Shown in pieces: positions 23,871 to 31,766 of a stretch of DNA of 55,594 nt (positions are counted from its first letter, which is position 1; the number at the start of each line of letters is the position of its first letter). The notes beneath the pieces are model-generated. The model made no database searches, was not told the DNA's origin, and saw only the letters and a list, made by a program, of their open reading frames with translations. Source of the stretch: CAYTZH01 sp964442285. GTDB taxonomy: Bacteria; Myxococcota_A; UBA9160; JAFDET01. The stretch is from NCBI GenBank assembly GCA_964442285.1, contig CAYTZH010000036.1, positions 1 to 55,594 on the forward strand, read 5' to 3'. The position numbers were made by a program, and so were the translations under genes.

Positions 23871-24740
23871 CTAGAGGTAGCCGCCGAGACCGGGCTTGGT
23901 GGGCGGGGCCTCGTGCTCGGTCCGGTGGGTCACGACCTCCTGCCAGGTGGCGCCGCCGAACATCTGCTTGAGGCGGTCATCCCACTCGTCGGCCGTGCTG
24001 GCGACCACCCGGATGGCGAAGCGCAGCTCCTCGTCGCCGAAGTACTCGCCGAGCAGCGTCTCGTCGAACCAGATCGACCGGTGCTCGGCGTCCATCGCGA
24101 AGCGGCCGAAGGCGAGGCCGAAGTTCAGGCGCGCCAGGAGCAGGCCGAGGTCGGGGGTCACGTTGACACCCACGTTCGTCACGGCGAACACGCGCACGAT
24201 CACCGGGCCCCCCGGCAGCGCGCGTGGCGCGATGGTCAGGTGGACGTCGTTGACCGGAAGGACGAGGTCTCCGTCGGAGTCCTTCTCGGGTGTCTTGCCG
24301 TGGAGCTCCGTCACGATCTTCTCGACCCGTTCCCGGACCTGGCCGAGCTTCTGGCGGGTCTCGTGCTCCTCGCGGCGGTCCCCGTGGAGGACGTCGATCG
24401 TGCCCTCGGGCTCGCGCCCGAAGACCTCGACGAGGACCCTGCGCAGGAGCGCCGTCGCCTCGGCGGGATCGTCCACGCCGTGGATCCAGGGGTGGACGGA
24501 GTCGGCCGGCTCCTCACAGGTGAAGCCCCGCTCGCGCAGCGCGTCGCGCACGGGCTCCGGGAGCGCTGGGACCACCCGCGGCCTTCCCGGGACCTGGACC
24601 TCGAGCGCTCCGGACTCGCTCCGGAAGGCCTCCACCGCCTGGAGCGGATGGCCGGGCGGGACGGTCCGCACGAAGGCAAAGGGCTCGAGGCGCTCGATCT
24701 CCGCCTCGAGGAACGACCACTGCGGCGAGGGGTCCGACAT
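23871..24740 (-). CDS. YbjN-like / TY-chaperone-like protein
   Basis: The 289-residue protein has an N-terminal part of about 120 residues with FAFVRTVPPGHPLQAVEAFRSESGALEVQVPGRPRVVPALPEPV. A charged coiled-coil linker follows (EEHETRQKLGQVRERVEKIVTELHG), then a C-terminal domain with VIVRVFAVTNVGVNVTPDLGLLLARLNFGLAFGRFAMDAEHRSIWFDETLLGEYFGDEELRFAIRVVASTADEWDDRLKQMFGG. The latter resembles YbjN/type III chaperone-like folds, which bind peptides. The family call is by appearance. ATG 24740 was preferred; ATG 24764 is an in-frame alternative. It may act with the ATPase upstream or the CBS protein downstream. Confidence 0.6.
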   Translation of the reverse strand: MSDPSPQWSFLEAEIERLEPFAFVRTVPPGHPLQAVEAFRSESGALEVQVPGRPRVVPALPEPVRDALRERGFTCEEPADSVHPWIHGVDDPAEATALLRRVLVEVFGREPEGTIDVLHGDRREEHETRQKLGQVRERVEKIVTELHGKTPEKDSDGDLVLPVNDVHLTIAPRALPGGPVIVRVFAVTNVGVNVTPDLGLLLARLNFGLAFGRFAMDAEHRSIWFDETLLGEYFGDEELRFAIRVVASTADEWDDRLKQMFGGATWQEVVTHRTEHEAPPTKPGLGGYL

Positions 24741-24784
24741 GGGATCTGCTCTCTCGGATGCCATTCGACGTCGGCGCGTACAAG

Positions 24785-27523
24785 CTAGCGCAGGGTCCGG
24801 GAACGCCACGCCTTGTGGAGCTCCATCACCACGACGATCGTGAACGCGTACGCCGCCAGGGTGAGCCAGCTCTCGAGCTCGAGGGGGGCGACCCCCAGCA
24901 CCCGCTGCATGAAGGGCGAATAGACCGCCGCCAGGTGCACGCCCATCGCGCCGAGCGTCCCGGCGAGGAGAATGGGATTGCGCAGAGGCGACAGCCGGAA
25001 GAGGGAGATGTGCTCGGAGCGGGCGTTGCCGATGTGGAAGATCTCGAAGAGGACGAACAGCTGCACCATCCGGTTGCGCGCCGCCTCGATGGGCAGGCCC
25101 TCGCTCATCCAGGAGAGCCACGCCGCCAGGCCGATCCCCCCGAAGACGAGGCCGGCCAGCAGGGTGCGCTCGATCATCACCCGGTCGAAGATGCCCTCCC
25201 GGGCCGGCCGGGGGGGACGGTCGAGGACGCCCGGCTCGCCGGCCTCGAAGGCCAGGGCCACGTCCTGGATGCCGTTGGTCACCAGGTTGAGCCAGAGCAG
25301 CTGCACCGCCGTGAGCGGGATCGGCAGGCCCAGCACGAGCGCCGCCGTCACCAGCAGCACCTCGCCGGCGCCCGTCGAGACCAGCAGGTAGGTCACCTTG
25401 CGCACGTTGTCGTAGGCGATGCGCCCTTCCTCGACGCCGCCCACGATGCTCGAGAAGTCGTCGTCGCTGAGGATGAGCTCGCTCGCCTCCCGCGCCACGT
25501 CCGTGCCCGCGCGGCCCATGGCCACGCCCAGGTCGGCCTGGCGCAGCGCCGGCGCGTCGTTGACGCCGTCCCCCGTGACCGCGACGAGCTCCCCCCGCCC
25601 TTGATAGGCGCGGATCACCCGCAGCTTGTCGGCGGGCGTGGCCCGGGCCACGACGGCGCAGTCGGCCACGCGCTCGGTCAGCGCGGCGTCGTCGAGGGCG
25701 GCGATCTCCCGGCCGCTCAGCACCGGCGCCCCGGCTGACGCCAGCCCGATGCGCTCGGCGATGGCGGCGGCGGTGGTGGCGTGGTCGCCGGTCACCATCA
25801 CGACGTGGATGCCCGCCCGCCGGCAGGTGTCCACGGCCTCGGGCACGCCCTCCCGCGGCGGGTCCGTCATGGCGACCAGGCCGAGCAGGACCAGGTCGCG
25901 GGGATCGGGCGGCGCGTGCCCCGGAGCCGGGGGCTCGGCGCCCTCGCGGTCGGCCAGGGCCAGGACGCGGTAGCCCTGGCGCATCAGGCGCTCCACCTCC
26001 CGCGCGGCGGTCGCGGCCTCGAGGGGTTGCTCCGCGCCCGAAGCGTCGAGCGCCGTCCGGCACATGGCCACGACCTCCTCGGGTGCGCCCTTCACGCACA
26101 CCAGCCCGTCCCGATGGAAGCTCGCCGCGTAGCGGCGCTCGGGCTCGAAGGGCAGGGCGGCGACCGGGTCGTGGGCCTCGCGCAGGCGGATCGGATCGCA
26201 GCTCCCCTTCAGGCCCAGGGCCAGGAGGGCCACGTCGGTGGGATCGCCCGACCACTCCCAGGCGTGGGGGTCGTCCGCACGCCGCGAGAGGGTCGCCTCG
26301 TTCGCCAGGCAGCCCGCGCGCAGCAGCCGGTAGAGGTTCGGCCTCTCCTCGTGGAGGACCGGTCGATCGCCCTCGAGGATCTCGCCCACGGGCTCGTAGC
26401 CCGAGCCCGTCACCGAGCAGCGAAGCCCGGTCAGGGCGAGCCGCTCGACGGTCAGCTCGTTGTGGGTGAGGGTGCCCGTCTTGTCGGTGGCGATCACTCC
26501 GCAGCTCCCGAGGGCCTCCACCGCCGGCAGCCGCCGGACGATCACCCGGCGACCGGTCATGCGCGAGACCGCCACCGCCAGGGCCACCGTGAGGGCCACG
26601 GGGAGCCCTTCCGGCACCGCCGACACCGCCAGCGCGATCGCGCCCAGCAGCAGCTCGGTGAAGTCCTGGCCCCGCAGCACCCCGACGCCCACGAGGGCCA
26701 GGGCGAGCCCGATTGCCGCGCCGCCGATCACCCGGGCGAAGCGCTCCATGCGCCGCAGCAGCGGCGGGCGCTCGCCGCGGATCCGGGTCAGGCTCTCGGC
26801 GATGCTGCCCACCTCGGTCTCGGCGGCCGTGGCGACGACCAGGCCGAAGCCGCGCCCCGACGCCACCACGCTTCCGGCGAAGAGCATGTTGCGGCGATCC
26901 GCCAGCGGGACGTCCGCCGCCAGCGCCACGTCCTCGTCCTTGTCGACGGGCACCGACTCTCCCGTCAGGAGCGACTCGTCGACGCGCAGGCCCTGGGCGG
27001 AGACCAGGCGCACGTCCGCCGAGACCCGCGCCCCGGACTCCACCAGGAGCAGGTCGCCGGGAACGACGTCCTCTCCGTCGACGTCGACGGTGCGGCCCCC
27101 GCGCCGCACCCGGGCCCGGGTCCGGATCAGCTGGAAGAGCGCGTGCACCGCCCGCTCCGCCCGGAACTCGTTGGCGAAGCCGATGGCCGCGTTCAGCAGC
27201 AGCACGGCCGCGATGAAGGCCGCGTCGGTGAGCTCGCCCAGGGCGAGGGCCACCGCGGCGGCCGCCAGCAGCACGTAGATGAGCGGGCTCTGGAACTGGC
27301 GCAGGGCGACGGCCCCGATCGAGGGCGGCGCCGGCGGGTCGAGGCGGTTCGGCCCGAATCGCCGCAGGCGCTCCGAGGCCTCCGCGTCGCTCAGGCCGGC
27401 GAGCGTGACGCCGAGGGTCCGCGCCACGTCCTCGGGCCCGCCGGACTGCCAGGCCGGATCCGGGTCCCCTGCACCCGGGGCCGCCGGGTCGATCTGCGCC
27501 GCGTCCTTGTTCCCTGTCCGCAT
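24785..27523 (-). CDS. P2-type cation-transporting ATPase
   Basis: The 912-residue membrane pump has an N-terminal cation-ATPase domain (LSDAEASERLRRFGPNRL), the actuator motif LLTGESVPV, and the phosphorylation site DKTGTLTHNE with Asp347. KGAPEEV (nucleotide domain) and TGDGVNDAPALRQADLGVAMGRAGTDVAREAS (hinge) follow. Helix 4 has AVSAVPEGLPVALTVALAVAVSRM and helix 6 LLWLNLVTNGIQDVALAFE. PEGLP fits the P2A (Ca-type) group, but Asn replaces the usual Asp in NLVTD, so the ion is uncertain. The ATG follows GGGGAGG. It is first of a run with the YbjN-like, CBS and sulfatase-like genes. Confidence 0.93.
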   Translation of the reverse strand: MRTGNKDAAQIDPAAPGAGDPDPAWQSGGPEDVARTLGVTLAGLSDAEASERLRRFGPNRLDPPAPPSIGAVALRQFQSPLIYVLLAAAAVALALGELTDAAFIAAVLLLNAAIGFANEFRAERAVHALFQLIRTRARVRRGGRTVDVDGEDVVPGDLLLVESGARVSADVRLVSAQGLRVDESLLTGESVPVDKDEDVALAADVPLADRRNMLFAGSVVASGRGFGLVVATAAETEVGSIAESLTRIRGERPPLLRRMERFARVIGGAAIGLALALVGVGVLRGQDFTELLLGAIALAVSAVPEGLPVALTVALAVAVSRMTGRRVIVRRLPAVEALGSCGVIATDKTGTLTHNELTVERLALTGLRCSVTGSGYEPVGEILEGDRPVLHEERPNLYRLLRAGCLANEATLSRRADDPHAWEWSGDPTDVALLALGLKGSCDPIRLREAHDPVAALPFEPERRYAASFHRDGLVCVKGAPEEVVAMCRTALDASGAEQPLEAATAAREVERLMRQGYRVLALADREGAEPPAPGHAPPDPRDLVLLGLVAMTDPPREGVPEAVDTCRRAGIHVVMVTGDHATTAAAIAERIGLASAGAPVLSGREIAALDDAALTERVADCAVVARATPADKLRVIRAYQGRGELVAVTGDGVNDAPALRQADLGVAMGRAGTDVAREASELILSDDDFSSIVGGVEEGRIAYDNVRKVTYLLVSTGAGEVLLVTAALVLGLPIPLTAVQLLWLNLVTNGIQDVALAFEAGEPGVLDRPPRPAREGIFDRVMIERTLLAGLVFGGIGLAAWLSWMSEGLPIEAARNRMVQLFVLFEIFHIGNARSEHISLFRLSPLRNPILLAGTLGAMGVHLAAVYSPFMQRVLGVAPLELESWLTLAAYAFTIVVVMELHKAWRSRTLR

Positions 27524-27664
27524 CGGGCCTCCCCGCGCCCCCGCGGTGCAACCCCTGTGCCCAGGCGGGACTCCCATGGGCGGACCCCTGGGGTCGCGTG
27601 TCGTACGTTGTGCGGCGTGCGGTGTGCCGAAAAAGGCTGCCTCGGGGGCGGCCGCTGTGTCGCC

Positions 27665-28804
27665 TTGATCCACGCTGTCGCAATCCGCCTCGCTCGGGCC
27701 CTGGCGATCGCCCTGGCCCTGGGTGGTGCGGCGCCGGTGGGGGCCGAGCCCGCGCCGGTGGCCGAGGCGGCGTGCGGCGAGCTCGTGATGTTCTCGCGGG
27801 ACGGGTGCCCCCACTGCGCCGACGCCGCGGTCTTCCTCGACGCGCTGCAGGCGCGCCATCCCGAGCTCGAGATCCGCATCCGCGACGTCGGGCGCGACCC
27901 GGCGGCGCGCGACGCGCTGCGGGCGCTGGCCCTCCGGCACGGGGTGTCGACGCTCGGCGTGCCGGCCTTCGCGGGCTGCGGGCGGTTCCGGGTCGGGTTC
28001 GATGCACCGGCCACCACGGGCGCGGAGCTCGAAGGCTGGCTCCTCGGGCGGGCGCCCTCGGCCCTCGTCGAGGTGCCTCTGCTCGGCTCCGTCGATCCGG
28101 CCGCGCTCGGCCTGCCGCTGTTCACGCTCGTGCTCGGCCTCGTGGACGGCTTCAATCCTTGCGCGATCTGGGTGCTGCTCTTCCTGCTCTCGGTGCTGGT
28201 GAACGTGCGCGACCGCCGACGCATCGTCGTGGTGGCAGGCACCTTCGTGCTCGTGAGCGGCCTGGCCTACTACGCCTTCATGGCGGCCTGGCTGAACGTC
28301 TTCCTGCTGGTGGGCGTCTCCCGCGCCACCCAGGTGGTGCTGGCCCTGGTGGCCCTTGCCGTGGGGGGCCTCCACGTGAAGGACTTCTTCGCCCTGGGTC
28401 GGGGGCCCTCGCTCTCGATTCCCGAGGCGGCCAAGCCGGGCATCTACGCCCGGGTGCGGCGCATCGTCAACGCCGAGAGCCTGGGCGCGGCGCTCGTCGG
28501 CGCGACGGTCCTCGCGGTGCTCGTCAACGTGGTGGAGCTGCTCTGCACCGCCGGCATCCCGGCGGTCTACACCCGCGTGCTCACCCTCCGGGAGCTGCCC
28601 ACCTGGCAGTACTACGCCTACCTCGGGCTCTACGATCTGGCCTACATGCTGGACGATTCGCTGCTGGTGGCGACCGTGGTCATCGGCCTGCGCCGCACGA
28701 AGCTCCAGGAGACCCAGGGCCGCTGGCTGAAGGGGCTCTCGGGTCTGGTGATCCTGCTGCTGGGCCTGGCGCTGCTGCTCGCCCCGGACTGGCTCGTGTG
28801 GTGA
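27665..28804 (+). CDS. Thioredoxin-DsbD/CcdA-like membrane protein
   Basis: From a TTG at 27665 (GTG 27617 is an alternative) the 379-residue protein has a signal sequence (LARALAIALALGGAAPVGAEP). A thioredoxin/glutaredoxin-like periplasmic domain follows with Cys48-Pro-His-Cys51 (MFSRDGCPHCADAAVFLDALQ). From about residue 140 there are six or seven transmembrane helices. The first carries VDGFNPCAIWVLLFLLSVLVN and a later one VVELLCTAGIPAVYT, the two cysteines expected for a DsbD/CcdA electron channel. It probably moves reducing power across the inner membrane. It is divergent from the P-type ATPase and ends at a strong terminator-like hairpin. Confidence 0.85.
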   Translation: MIHAVAIRLARALAIALALGGAAPVGAEPAPVAEAACGELVMFSRDGCPHCADAAVFLDALQARHPELEIRIRDVGRDPAARDALRALALRHGVSTLGVPAFAGCGRFRVGFDAPATTGAELEGWLLGRAPSALVEVPLLGSVDPAALGLPLFTLVLGLVDGFNPCAIWVLLFLLSVLVNVRDRRRIVVVAGTFVLVSGLAYYAFMAAWLNVFLLVGVSRATQVVLALVALAVGGLHVKDFFALGRGPSLSIPEAAKPGIYARVRRIVNAESLGAALVGATVLAVLVNVVELLCTAGIPAVYTRVLTLRELPTWQYYAYLGLYDLAYMLDDSLLVATVVIGLRRTKLQETQGRWLKGLSGLVILLLGLALLLAPDWLVW

Positions 28805-28806
28805 GC

Positions 28807-28832
28807 CGGGCCCCGGCACACGCCGGGGCCCG
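28807..28832. terminator. Strong hairpin between convergent genes
   Basis: A perfect 11-bp stem with an ACAC loop: CGGGCCCCGGC (28807-28817) pairs with GCCGGGGCCCG (28822-28832). It starts 2 bp after the stop of the DsbD-like gene and ends 5 bp before the stop of the convergent hydrolase. It lacks a T-run but could stop transcription from both sides. Confidence 0.7.
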
Positions 28833-28837
28833 CCCGC

Positions 28838-30712
28838 CTAGTCGCAGACGATCCGGCCGGCGTCGAGGTCGAAGGGTTCGTAGGGCGGCGGGTTGATCGG
28901 GCTGTTCGGGTTCGGCCGCGGGTCGCCGTCCAGCAGCAGCCCGAAGTCGTCGGCGATCACGTCCGTCCATCCCGGACCGTCGTCGAGCATCGCCACCAGC
29001 CAGTCGCGGATGGTCGGGACGTTCCCCGTGGTGTCGTCGTACACCTTGTTCCGGCCCCACATGGTGTGGGCCGATCCGGTTCCCACGTAGGAGCGGAAAT
29101 TCGCGCCGGAGGCCGCCGAGGCCTCTGCGTTGAGCGCCAGCATCTCTTCGTTCCAGGCGCAGGACGAGTCCCACCAGCGGACCCAGTCGAGGATGTTCAG
29201 CCCCACGCGCATCACCTGGAAGAAGCCCGTCTGGCCGCCCTGGCCGCCGTCGTAGGCCGTGGTGTAGGTGGCGAAGCGGTTCTGCGGGTAGGTGCGGGCC
29301 GCCTCGATGTAGAGGTCCGACGCCCGCAGCTGGGTGAGCGGCACGTTCAGGCCGGGCATCCACGGCGGCAGGTTGTCCTGGATGCCCCAGTTGGAGAGGT
29401 CGTTCACCAGGAAGTCCTGGGTGATGACGCCGTTGCCCGCGTCGCCGACCACGGCGAAGTCCGCCGACGGGTAGACCCGCTCCTGGAGGTAGAGGGAGTT
29501 CACGATGGCGCCGTAGGCCCCGGCGCTGGAGCCGGTGACGAAGACCTGGTCCGGGTGCACGAAGTGCTCCCGTGCGAACTGCTCGGCCACCTGCGCGTTG
29601 TGGAAGCCCTTGTGGCGCACGGTCAGGGGGTTGCCGAGGAGGTCGTAGTCCACCACGGCGTCGCCCCAGTGGACGTCGCCCGTGCAGTACGGCACGAAGA
29701 CCTGGTGCCAGTCGCGGAATGGATTGTCGGGATTCGACGCGTCGGCGAAGCCGCTCGAGAAGTTGGCCGGATTGTCGCCGGGGCCGGTGCTGCGCTTGAA
29801 GGTGGGGCTGACGACCCCCGGGAGGCCCCCACAGGTGAAGGAGCTCCAGCAGGCGCCCCCGCCCTGGTAGTACATGACCACGTTGTTCACGCTGCCCCGC
29901 TTCACGAAGAACACCCAGGGCTCGCCGTCCCAGCAGGTGGGCGTGTAGTCGCGACCGTCGTAGGTGACCACGGCCGGCGGCTCCACCATCGTCCACTCCG
30001 ACGAGACCAGGGGCGAGATGGTGATCGACTCGCGCACCGCGCGGGCGAGCCCGTCCACGCGATCGGCCACCGCCGCCCCGTCCAGTCCGCCGCGGTCACC
30101 GAGGAGCCAGGTCCAGAAGCGCCAGCGACGGGCGAAGCGCCAGGCGCTGGCGTCGCGGTCCTCGTGGAGCTGCTCGCGCAGCCGGTCCTCGAAGCGGTCG
30201 TGCAGGTGGTCGGCCTCGGCATCCAGGAGCCCGGCGCAGAGCGCGGCGGCGGCCCCGAGCTGACCGCGGGCCCGCGCGTGGTCGAGCCAGCGGCGCAGCC
30301 AGCGGGGGAAGTGGCGCAGCCCGTCCGGGGTGGCGTTGCGGATCTCCCCGGCGAGGGCCTCGGCCTCGGTCTGCACCAGGGCGCTCACGTCCGCCGCGCC
30401 GCCCGTGGCCTCGTCGCAGCGGCCGCCGGTGGACAGGTGGATGTCGTCGAGCTCGACGAACCATTCCTCGAGCTCCTGCTCGGCCCGGTCGAGTGTGTAG
30501 GCGCGCCAGCGCCAGAAGCGATCCCGGGTAGAGAAGGCCGTGAAGACCTCGCTGCAGAACGCCGCCGCCGTCTCCAGCTTGCCGCCCGCGCAGGTCTCGA
30601 TGCGCTCGGGATGGCCGGCCGCGGCGGGCGGGGCCAGCCCCAGGACCAGCCCGAGCAGGGCGGCAAGGGCGAGGGGGCGGGCGGGGGGATGGAGAGTGGC
30701 GAGCGGCGACAC
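28838..30712 (-). CDS. Pectinacetylesterase/Notum-like hydrolase, secreted
   Basis: The 624-residue protein begins with a signal peptide (PLALAALLGLVLGLAPPAAAG). An alpha-helical region of about 200 residues follows without recognisable motif (residues 35-235). The C-terminal part is a carboxylesterase of the pectinacetylesterase/Notum type: VVMYYQGGGACWSSFTCGG (oxyanion region), VFVPYCTGDVHWGD, and VTGSSAGAYGAIVNS with nucleophile Ser396. GVNILDWVRWWD and a late GTGSAHTMWG supply the likely catalytic His. GTG 30712 has GGAGG just upstream. The long N-terminal domain is unusual for the family. Substrate unknown, possibly an acylated glycan or lipid ester. Confidence 0.85.
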   Translation of the reverse strand: MSPLATLHPPARPLALAALLGLVLGLAPPAAAGHPERIETCAGGKLETAAAFCSEVFTAFSTRDRFWRWRAYTLDRAEQELEEWFVELDDIHLSTGGRCDEATGGAADVSALVQTEAEALAGEIRNATPDGLRHFPRWLRRWLDHARARGQLGAAAALCAGLLDAEADHLHDRFEDRLREQLHEDRDASAWRFARRWRFWTWLLGDRGGLDGAAVADRVDGLARAVRESITISPLVSSEWTMVEPPAVVTYDGRDYTPTCWDGEPWVFFVKRGSVNNVVMYYQGGGACWSSFTCGGLPGVVSPTFKRSTGPGDNPANFSSGFADASNPDNPFRDWHQVFVPYCTGDVHWGDAVVDYDLLGNPLTVRHKGFHNAQVAEQFAREHFVHPDQVFVTGSSAGAYGAIVNSLYLQERVYPSADFAVVGDAGNGVITQDFLVNDLSNWGIQDNLPPWMPGLNVPLTQLRASDLYIEAARTYPQNRFATYTTAYDGGQGGQTGFFQVMRVGLNILDWVRWWDSSCAWNEEMLALNAEASAASGANFRSYVGTGSAHTMWGRNKVYDDTTGNVPTIRDWLVAMLDDGPGWTDVIADDFGLLLDGDPRPNPNSPINPPPYEPFDLDAGRIVCD

Positions 30713-30852
30713 GGGACCTCCAGGGATGGCGCCCCCGGCACCGGCCGAGGGGTCGACCCCTCACACTGGACCGCCGATGGGTGCCGCGTCAAGCCCGAAG
30801 GGTGCAGACCCGGCGTCAGGGGAGCGGACGCCGCGTCAGCTCGGCGAGCGAC

Positions 30853-31629
30853 CTACCGCATGGGTCCAGGCGGGTCGTTCGGCGGCGGCGCCGCCACCGC
30901 TGGCGACCGGCCGATGGCCGCCTGGATGGCGGGGAGGTCCTCGGCGAGGTTCTGCAGGGCGCCGTTCATCGCCTTCGCAAAGAGCTCGGCGAAGTGGACC
31001 GCGTCGTTGCCGAAGTTGTAGTAGAGGCCCTGTACGACGCCGTCCTTGTCGGAGAACTCGTAGCTCCAGAGCTCCCGGCCTTCGCGATCGGAGAGCGAGA
31101 GCGTGACGTCCATGACGTTCGTGGACGTGCCGGCCGGAAGGCCGAAGAACCAGAGCAGCGGCCCGTAGACACTCATGCCGTAGGTGATCACCACGCCTCT
31201 GTACGTGGTGTGGCGGGCCGTGCCCTGGAGCAGGAGATCGGCCTCGCGGGTCTCGCCACCATGGGTGAAGTAGGCCCGTCGGAAGAGCTGGGACTCGTCC
31301 AGGGACCTTGCGGCCGCCTTTGCGAAATCCTCGTCGAGCTCCATCTCGAACTCGTTGATCGTGTTGAACATGCGGGCCGACTCGGGACGCTCGTATTTCA
31401 CCCAGCCGAAGGGGAATCCCGGAATCAGGTACAGCCACATGGTGGCCGAGCGGTTCGTGACGGGCCGGGACTCGCGGAACGGAAGCACGGCTACGGTCAG
31501 CTCCCCGGACGAGTGCGGGGCCCGATACAGCTTCGACGGGTCGAGCGGGTAGGTCCACTTCGCCTGGGTGTTGCAGCCAGCCAGAGCCACTGCGCTGATG
31601 CCGATGAGCGCGAGAGCGGTGTTTCGCAT
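30853..31629 (-). CDS. Hypothetical lipoprotein
   Basis: The 258-residue protein has a textbook lipoprotein signal, MRNTALALIGISAVALAGCNTQAKW (lipobox LAGC). Its body has a strand-rich pattern (ELTVAVLPFRESRPVTNRSA, ADLLLQGTARHTTYRGVVITYGMSVYGPLLWFFGLPAGTSTNVMDVTLSLSDREGRELWSYEF). This resembles outer-membrane-associated lipoproteins of the LPP20/CsgG-like assembly fold. The C-terminal 25 residues are Ala/Pro-rich. I do not recognise a named family. It stands alone, about 140 bp from the neighbours on either side, same strand. Confidence 0.7.
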   Translation of the reverse strand: MRNTALALIGISAVALAGCNTQAKWTYPLDPSKLYRAPHSSGELTVAVLPFRESRPVTNRSATMWLYLIPGFPFGWVKYERPESARMFNTINEFEMELDEDFAKAAARSLDESQLFRRAYFTHGGETREADLLLQGTARHTTYRGVVITYGMSVYGPLLWFFGLPAGTSTNVMDVTLSLSDREGRELWSYEFSDKDGVVQGLYYNFGNDAVHFAELFAKAMNGALQNLAEDLPAIQAAIGRSPAVAAPPPNDPPGPMR

Positions 31630-31766
31630 GGGTCGTTCTCTCCCGGGATCGTCGAAGGCGGCGGAGGGTACACACTAACATGAGACGACCGGGAGCAGTG
31701 TCGGCTGGGCGCTCCCCGCGGGATCGCCTCGGCCGCGTTCCTTGGACCGCTCGGGGACGGGACGGC

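Noticed and set aside
24785..27523. Long plus-strand frame opposite the P-type ATPase, running into the DsbD-like gene
   Set aside because: Only its end (from about 27617 or 27665) carries a real protein; the rest is antisense of the ATPase.
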